The position numbers and the translations under genes were made by a program. Source: Sanderia malayensis (lineage: Eukaryota; Cnidaria; Scyphozoa; Semaeostomeae; Pelagiidae). Taken from it: 64,000 nt of DNA. The DNA is taken from positions 3,782,001 through 3,846,000 of the forward strand of contig RQOL01000532.1 of assembly GCA_013076295.1 (NCBI GenBank), written 5' to 3'. The notes below the pieces were generated by a model. That model was not told where the DNA came from and searched no databases. It was given only the letters and a program-made list of their open reading frames with translations. Positions 60,023 through 64,000 of this stretch are shown piece by piece. How positions within the stretch are numbered: the stretch's first letter is position 1; every line of letters starts with the position of its first letter.

Positions 60023-63000
60023 CTGAAAAAAAATCAACAATCATGTACATCATTTACACAAAGTAAGGATACATGCATATGCAAAACAAGGCATCTCTAT
60101 GATATATAATGGAACCTTGACGATACAAGCAACAAAAAGGGGTGCCAGAAAACTGCTCCGGCTAATAAAAGTTCCAGGCAACTGAGGTCAAATTTCAGGA
60201 AGAACAAATAGAAATCAAGGAAGAGAGACAAAAGCATGACATATCTAGGTATTCGAGGTGAAATGTAGTCGAATATTTGTTGAAATTTATTTCTAATGTA
60301 AAACACAAGGATGGAAAAAACAATAGAAAACAACCAACCTGTTCTTCATCACTATCTTCACCATCGATCTTCTTCAGTCGTCCTACTTCGTATAACCTAC
60401 ATACACTATCTATATTGCCACTAGAACAGTTTCCCTGAAAAAAGAAGGATACTTGACTATTGGAGATTTTGATTGATAAATTATTAGATGCATTACAAAA
60501 GCTATATATGAGGAATCGTATAGAGCATACCTCTATCACAGCAACCAGAGAATCATTGTTGTCAGGACATATGTCGAAAATTGTCTTCTTAACATCGTTT
60601 GTGGCTGTAAAAATAGATAACAATAGTTTAATCAATCTTCTACCATAGTTAGCAGTTAGAGGAGAGATACTTACCTCTGCAAAGTTCACATAACTGTATA
60701 ACAAGGGGACACAGGTAGTTCTTGGAAAATAAATGCCAAACACGATAGCATAAGGACTCACCAATTACGGAGTAATCATACGAATCAAACGTCCGAAACG
60801 TCGAATCAAATGGTCCGAGTAAATTCGGCCCGAAGCTCATTGTAGTAGGCGTGTCCGGTGTAACGTGCTTCACTAAAAGATAAAACTTGAGAGTGAAAAA
60901 CGTTGATCTACTATGCAATATTAAATAGCTAGTAGCTGATTGACAGGAATCGAAATCGGATGGTGTTAACTTAAAAGTTAGATTCTTATTCATAGCTACA
61001 TTGCAAGGATACAAAAAAGTATCAACGTCACTCACCTCCATACATTATATCACCTTGATTATTGAATATCGTTCTACATTGATCCAAAGCTGTGCATGTG
61101 TCTAATAGATGAAACGTTCGAATATCCCACTACATAACAATAAAGGATCATAAAAAGTTCTTTAGTTGTGCCACAAAAAATCTACATACCATAACATGGC
61201 CTTCTACAAAATAAATCTTTCAAGTTTAATAAACTAAACATCTGGTCGTTTGAATTGCTATTTATCTGAAAAGATACAATTTCTGAATTGATGATGATTT
61301 CGAGACCAGAAGGATGAAATACGCCGCTGACAAAGTCGTTGAACTTGTCGAATTTGTGGACCATCTTCCTGGCCCTAACGTCCCAAAGACATCCATCGTT
61401 CAAAACAAGATCATCAGTTGCATTAAAAGTGGCAAAGTTCTTATGATATTGATTTTTACTATTCACATCTTCAAGTGTTAATGTCAATGCTCCACTGTTC
61501 AAATCGTAAATCTATGGATTTAAACATCATTCAATTAGTAGCCAAGTAATTAGTAACCAACAATAACCAGGCAATCAGGCAATCTAGTAATCAGGCAATC
61601 AGGCAATCAGGCAATCTAGTAATCAGGCAATTAGTAACCAACAATAACTATATTTGCTCCCTTCATTGGTCAATGGGACAGTAAAGAAATCATATAATCA
61701 ACCACACTGTCAAGCAATCCTTTCTTCAATCGATATATCCAATACTGTATCCAATTTTCAATTAGCAGATCAATAGATTATTCTAAAGCTGTGCTTACAT
61801 GTGCAGTTACATGACTTGTTCCAATTACTTGATCCTGCGCTGAACTGAATTTCACATAGTAATCGTAAGGAAAGCTGAACCTAGCAGATAATAAAGAATA
61901 TATTAATATATAGTAAAAGGATATAATATAAAATGCGAATATATTGGGGCAAAATAAGAGTCAATGAATAAAAAAATAATGAAAATATGGTTTAAAGTAG
62001 AAGCAATCTTTATCTTACTTCATTTCAAAATACGACGAGTGAAGAAAGGTCCAAAGTGCGCCACTGGGTTGTCCAAGTTCGGTCGAAGTTAGGAAGAATT
62101 GCAAATCCTATAAAGAGAACACATAAACACATATACACAACACACATACCTATATACCTATATACATGTATACTTCTTTGAAATGAACTCTTGTTCAATA
62201 TAGAGTTTTCGATACTCACGAAAGAAGAGAGTAAGAGTAATAAAAACAAAAGCAGCAATTTATACCAAAACTCTGAGCTTCATGCTCATGCTAACAATCA
62301 GCTATCAACTATACCAACTGAAGTTTGTTCGCACGAGCATAAAATTTGCAACAATCAAGCAGAAAGTTGTTTGTGCAACAATGTACTTGATATCTTGTTG
62401 GCAGAACTTGCTATCTGACAACCACATGCAACTTTATTCAATAACCTTATACACGAATTATAGGCATAGGACGAATAAATGGGTGGACATCCATGACACA
62501 GGTGGAAAAAATAAAAAATAGATGCACTTACTCTTGAAGGCTCGCAATTTACAACAGGATATCTATGACAAGCGTATGTTGCTTCTTCCTTAAAACACAA
62601 ATAGAAAATACTTCATAGGTACAATCGGTACAATGGTACCATTCAGCTTGCAATTGATAATCAAAGTATCTGGAAAAGTAATGTATGTATCAGTTACCTG
62701 ACCAGTATAAACATTATACATCTTGACATCTCCAGTTTTTGTCCCCAGCAGAATCAAATCACCTTCAGGCTAAAACAACAAAATGTATAACCTTAGTTGG
62801 GTAACTGGATACTTCCTAAAGATCATAACTAATACTACCTTGAAGAAGAGTTTGGTTTGCTTCATTAAGGATTATATTAAAGCCATTACAAGCTTTGTTA
62901 TCTTTAATGCTTCGGAAGTAAACAAACTATATGAAACAATATTCGTGACTTCTATGTGGCAACGCATGGTAGATGCAGGCTACGTCTAATGGATATTTAT

Positions 63001-63710
63001 GTGATGAAGTTTGCCGTATCAGGTACAATGCTTTGGTGGAGCATTAACTGGTAAAGGGGAATTGACTTACCAGAAATCTTGCGCACATAAATGAATTCAA
63101 TTCATCTGTATCTTCAATCGTTCCAACGGGACGAAATCTAAAGAAAACAAATATAAAACAAATTTCTTTAAATTACTCCACAATACAGAATAATATGCTT
63201 GAATCCTAATATAGGGAGCCTTGAAAAAACCCAGAGTAATTTTCTATAACGAGTGTTTATCAGTGAAAAGCTAAATTGTATAATGCGACATTATACAAAT
63301 GTGAATCAATTAGAATGTCCCAATATTTAGTTTGCCATGAAAGAAGCTTACACTGGAATTCCACTATACAAGATTTAAATGCAGTTACGATCGCATCCAA
63401 GAAAAAATAAATAGAGAAGTAGAAAAGCAAATCAGAGGAAAATGATCTCACCTACTAAAGATGAATTTTCGATTCAATTTTGAGCCCATTGGACCACCGT
63501 GTCTCGGTTGTATCTAAGAAAAAAACAAGATAGAGAATGAAAAGCAGAAAATATTTAGTATTACCGCAAGAGAAACATGCAAAATTATAGTAGAGATACA
63601 ATAATTCAGAATTGAAATGAATAGAAATGCTTACCTGACGTCGACTGATTCTTCTTGTAATGTCTGAAGGCGCACGAGTTTTGTAGTGTGGTTCGGGACA
63701 CTGGTGAGGC
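59771..63710 (-). CDS. DCAF1: DCAF1 (VPRBP), C-terminal 13 exons; 5' part outside the window
   Basis: DCAF1 is the substrate receptor that docks on DDB1 in CUL4 ubiquitin ligases. Thirteen exons join without a frame break to about 454 codons, matching the last third of the roughly 1500-residue family protein. The segment begins [14 protein letters not shown], then RRISRRQ, IFSRFRPV and WD-repeat stretches ([53 protein letters not shown]). Both WDxR motifs needed for DDB1 binding are present (WDVR in exon h, WDIR across exons h/i). Then come [19 protein letters not shown] and an Asp/Glu tail. Exons: 63710-63635, 63513-63452, 63137-63071, 62769-62698, 62588-62532, 62107-62019, 61880-61799, 61511-61278, 61129-61036, 60872-60762, 60604-60531, 60434-60339, 60022-59771. 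Introns are short (65-480 bp), unlike PDZRN. Confidence 0.96.
59831..59872. repeat. Trinucleotide (CAT)n microsatellite inside DCAF1 coding sequence
   Basis: ATC/CAT repeats on the plus strand encode the poly-Asp run of the DCAF1 tail. Length variation here would change the protein without shifting frame. Confidence 0.8.
60339..60434 (-). CDS. DCAF1: DCAF1 exon l
   Basis: It encodes [20 protein letters not shown] then [21 protein letters not shown] is a family signature closing the WD domain. The acidic tail starts here. Confidence 0.95.
60531..60604 (-). CDS. DCAF1: DCAF1 exon k
   Basis: It encodes (A)[18 protein letters not shown] then LVAVIE, matching the ATIDVKRNIFDLC...LAVIE WD blade. 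Confidence 0.93.
60762..60872 (-). CDS. DCAF1: DCAF1 exon j
   Basis: It encodes (V)[16 protein letters not shown] then [20 protein letters not shown]. The acidic loop found here in vertebrates is replaced by a short Thr/Pro stretch. FRTF-DY is conserved. Confidence 0.93.
61036..61129 (-). CDS. DCAF1: DCAF1 exon i: second WDxR motif
   Basis: It begins [20 protein letters not shown] and ends GDIMYG plus one base. With exon h it forms EIWDIR, the second DDB1-binding WDxR. Confidence 0.94.
61278..61511 (-). CDS. DCAF1: DCAF1 exon h: first WDxR motif
   Basis: This 78-codon exon reads [13 protein letters not shown]... [33 protein letters not shown]... [16 protein letters not shown]. It is the best conserved stretch in the window. 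The WDVR motif binds DDB1 in the family. The donor is GTATCT, a weaker site than its neighbours. Confidence 0.95.
61530..61650. repeat. Short tandem repeats in a DCAF1 intron
   Basis: CAGGCAAT is repeated in tandem, interleaved with TCTAGTAAT, and bounded on both sides by TTAGTAACCAACAATAAC. The repeat lies between exons g and h. Confidence 0.7.
61799..61880 (-). CDS. DCAF1: DCAF1 exon g
   Basis: It completes Lys, then reads [20 protein letters not shown] and TSHVTAH, matching HSF...YVEFS...DRVIGT...AH. Confidence 0.93.
62019..62107 (-). CDS. DCAF1: DCAF1 exon f
   Basis: It encodes [20 protein letters not shown] then FLHSSYFEM and two bases of a Lys codon, matching DGSLLLTS...SALW...FDM. 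Confidence 0.93.
62532..62588 (-). CDS. DCAF1: DCAF1 exon e
   Basis: It encodes [19 protein letters not shown], equivalent to EEASYNCH...LEPSR. The flanking splice sites are TTTTAAG and GTAAGT. Confidence 0.93.
62698..62769 (-). CDS. DCAF1: DCAF1 exon d: WD repeat
   Basis: It encodes [20 protein letters not shown] and YTGQ, matching the LGT-TG-LKLYN-SGQ WD strand set. It is phase 0 on both sides. Confidence 0.94.
63071..63137 (-). CDS. DCAF1: DCAF1 exon c
   Basis: It completes the Arg, then reads [20 protein letters not shown] and FL, equivalent to FRP...CCAFS at the start of the WD domain. Confidence 0.93.
63452..63513 (-). CDS. DCAF1: DCAF1 exon b
   Basis: It encodes [20 protein letters not shown] and two bases of an Arg codon, the family's GG...FSR segment. 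The donor GTGAGA follows a split AG|A codon. Confidence 0.92.
63635..63710 (-). CDS. DCAF1: DCAF1 exon a (first in window)
   Basis: It enters with the third base of a split codon, then encodes [20 protein letters not shown] and ISRRQ, closely matching the HQCPEP...NRR segment before the WD domain. The acceptor is TTTTAG and the donor GTAAGC. Confidence 0.93.
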
Positions 63711-63821
63711 CTAAAATAATTCAATAAAAATAAACAAATAAAAACCCCAGAAAAGAAAAATAATCAAAGAAAAGAAAAGTAGAAAAGTAAAGAAATAATC
63801 AAATTATCCTTCCATGCTGAG

Positions 63822-64000
63822 AATCGAACACAAGACCTTTGGGTTCAGGTTGTCAACTATATAATGATTCATGGAATGGCAGGGTGGTGGGTGGTGAATA
63901 GATCAGCCAATTAAGCAGCGAGTTTCAGCTAAAGAAACTTGTATCAAAATGGGTTCAAACCCGCAGCAAATCCAAATAATTGTGTTCTGCAATATTAATT
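63822..64000 (+). repeat. Inverted copy of the 288-bp tRNA-like repeat, cut by the window edge
   Basis: This matches the reverse complement of the array at 21.7-22.9 kb. It has D-arm-like TCAGCCAATTAAGCAG, a possible GTTTC/GAAAC anticodon-type stem and a perfect B-box GGTTCAAACCC. It lies upstream of DCAF1 exon a, presumably in an intron. A dispersed copy supports a mobile SINE origin. Confidence 0.75.

Overview
The window is nuclear DNA of an animal, most likely an invertebrate. Two genes with GT-AG introns are clearly recognisable, and both belong to animal ubiquitin-ligase families. A third coding block is a complete Ty1/copia retrotransposon. The species cannot be named from the sequence. 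Base composition is AT-rich and most of the window is non-coding.

Layout: (1) 1-5806 holds a copia element on the minus strand with two 199-bp LTRs that read as identical, an uninterrupted gag-pol frame and a 5-bp target duplication. (2) About 5.8-33.5 kb has no recognisable gene. It contains a hAT-type MITE (12572-12860), a tandem array of a 288-bp tRNA-like (SINE-like) repeat (21.7-22.9 kb) and small repeats. It may be the upstream regulatory region, or a long 5' UTR intron, of the next gene. (3) 33909-52520 (+) is a complete PDZRN3/4-type gene: RING, zinc-finger segment, coiled coil, PDZ, linker, PDZ and a conserved C-terminal domain ending in a PDZ-binding tail. It has eight coding exons, all introns are phase 0, and the protein is 1039 residues. 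(4) 53489-59496 is a roughly 6-kb imperfect inverted duplication. Its outer arms carry promoter-like E2F/CCAAT sites. Inside lie three copies of an unrecognised two-exon gene tail, two oppositely oriented arrays of a 178-bp satellite built from four 43-46-bp monomers, and an 18-bp minisatellite near the centre. (5) 59771-63710 (-) holds the last 13 exons (about 454 codons) of DCAF1 (VPRBP), with its WD repeats, both WDxR DDB1-binding motifs and the acidic tail. The 5' part lies beyond the right edge. The window ends in another copy of the 288-bp repeat, in the opposite orientation.

PDZRN and DCAF1 are arranged tail to tail. PDZRN proteins are membrane- or junction-associated RING E3 ligases. 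DCAF1 is a substrate receptor of CUL4-DDB1 ligases. Nothing in the sequence links the two functionally. The least explained part is the inverted duplication between them, where one copy keeps an open, spliceable reading frame that I do not recognise.
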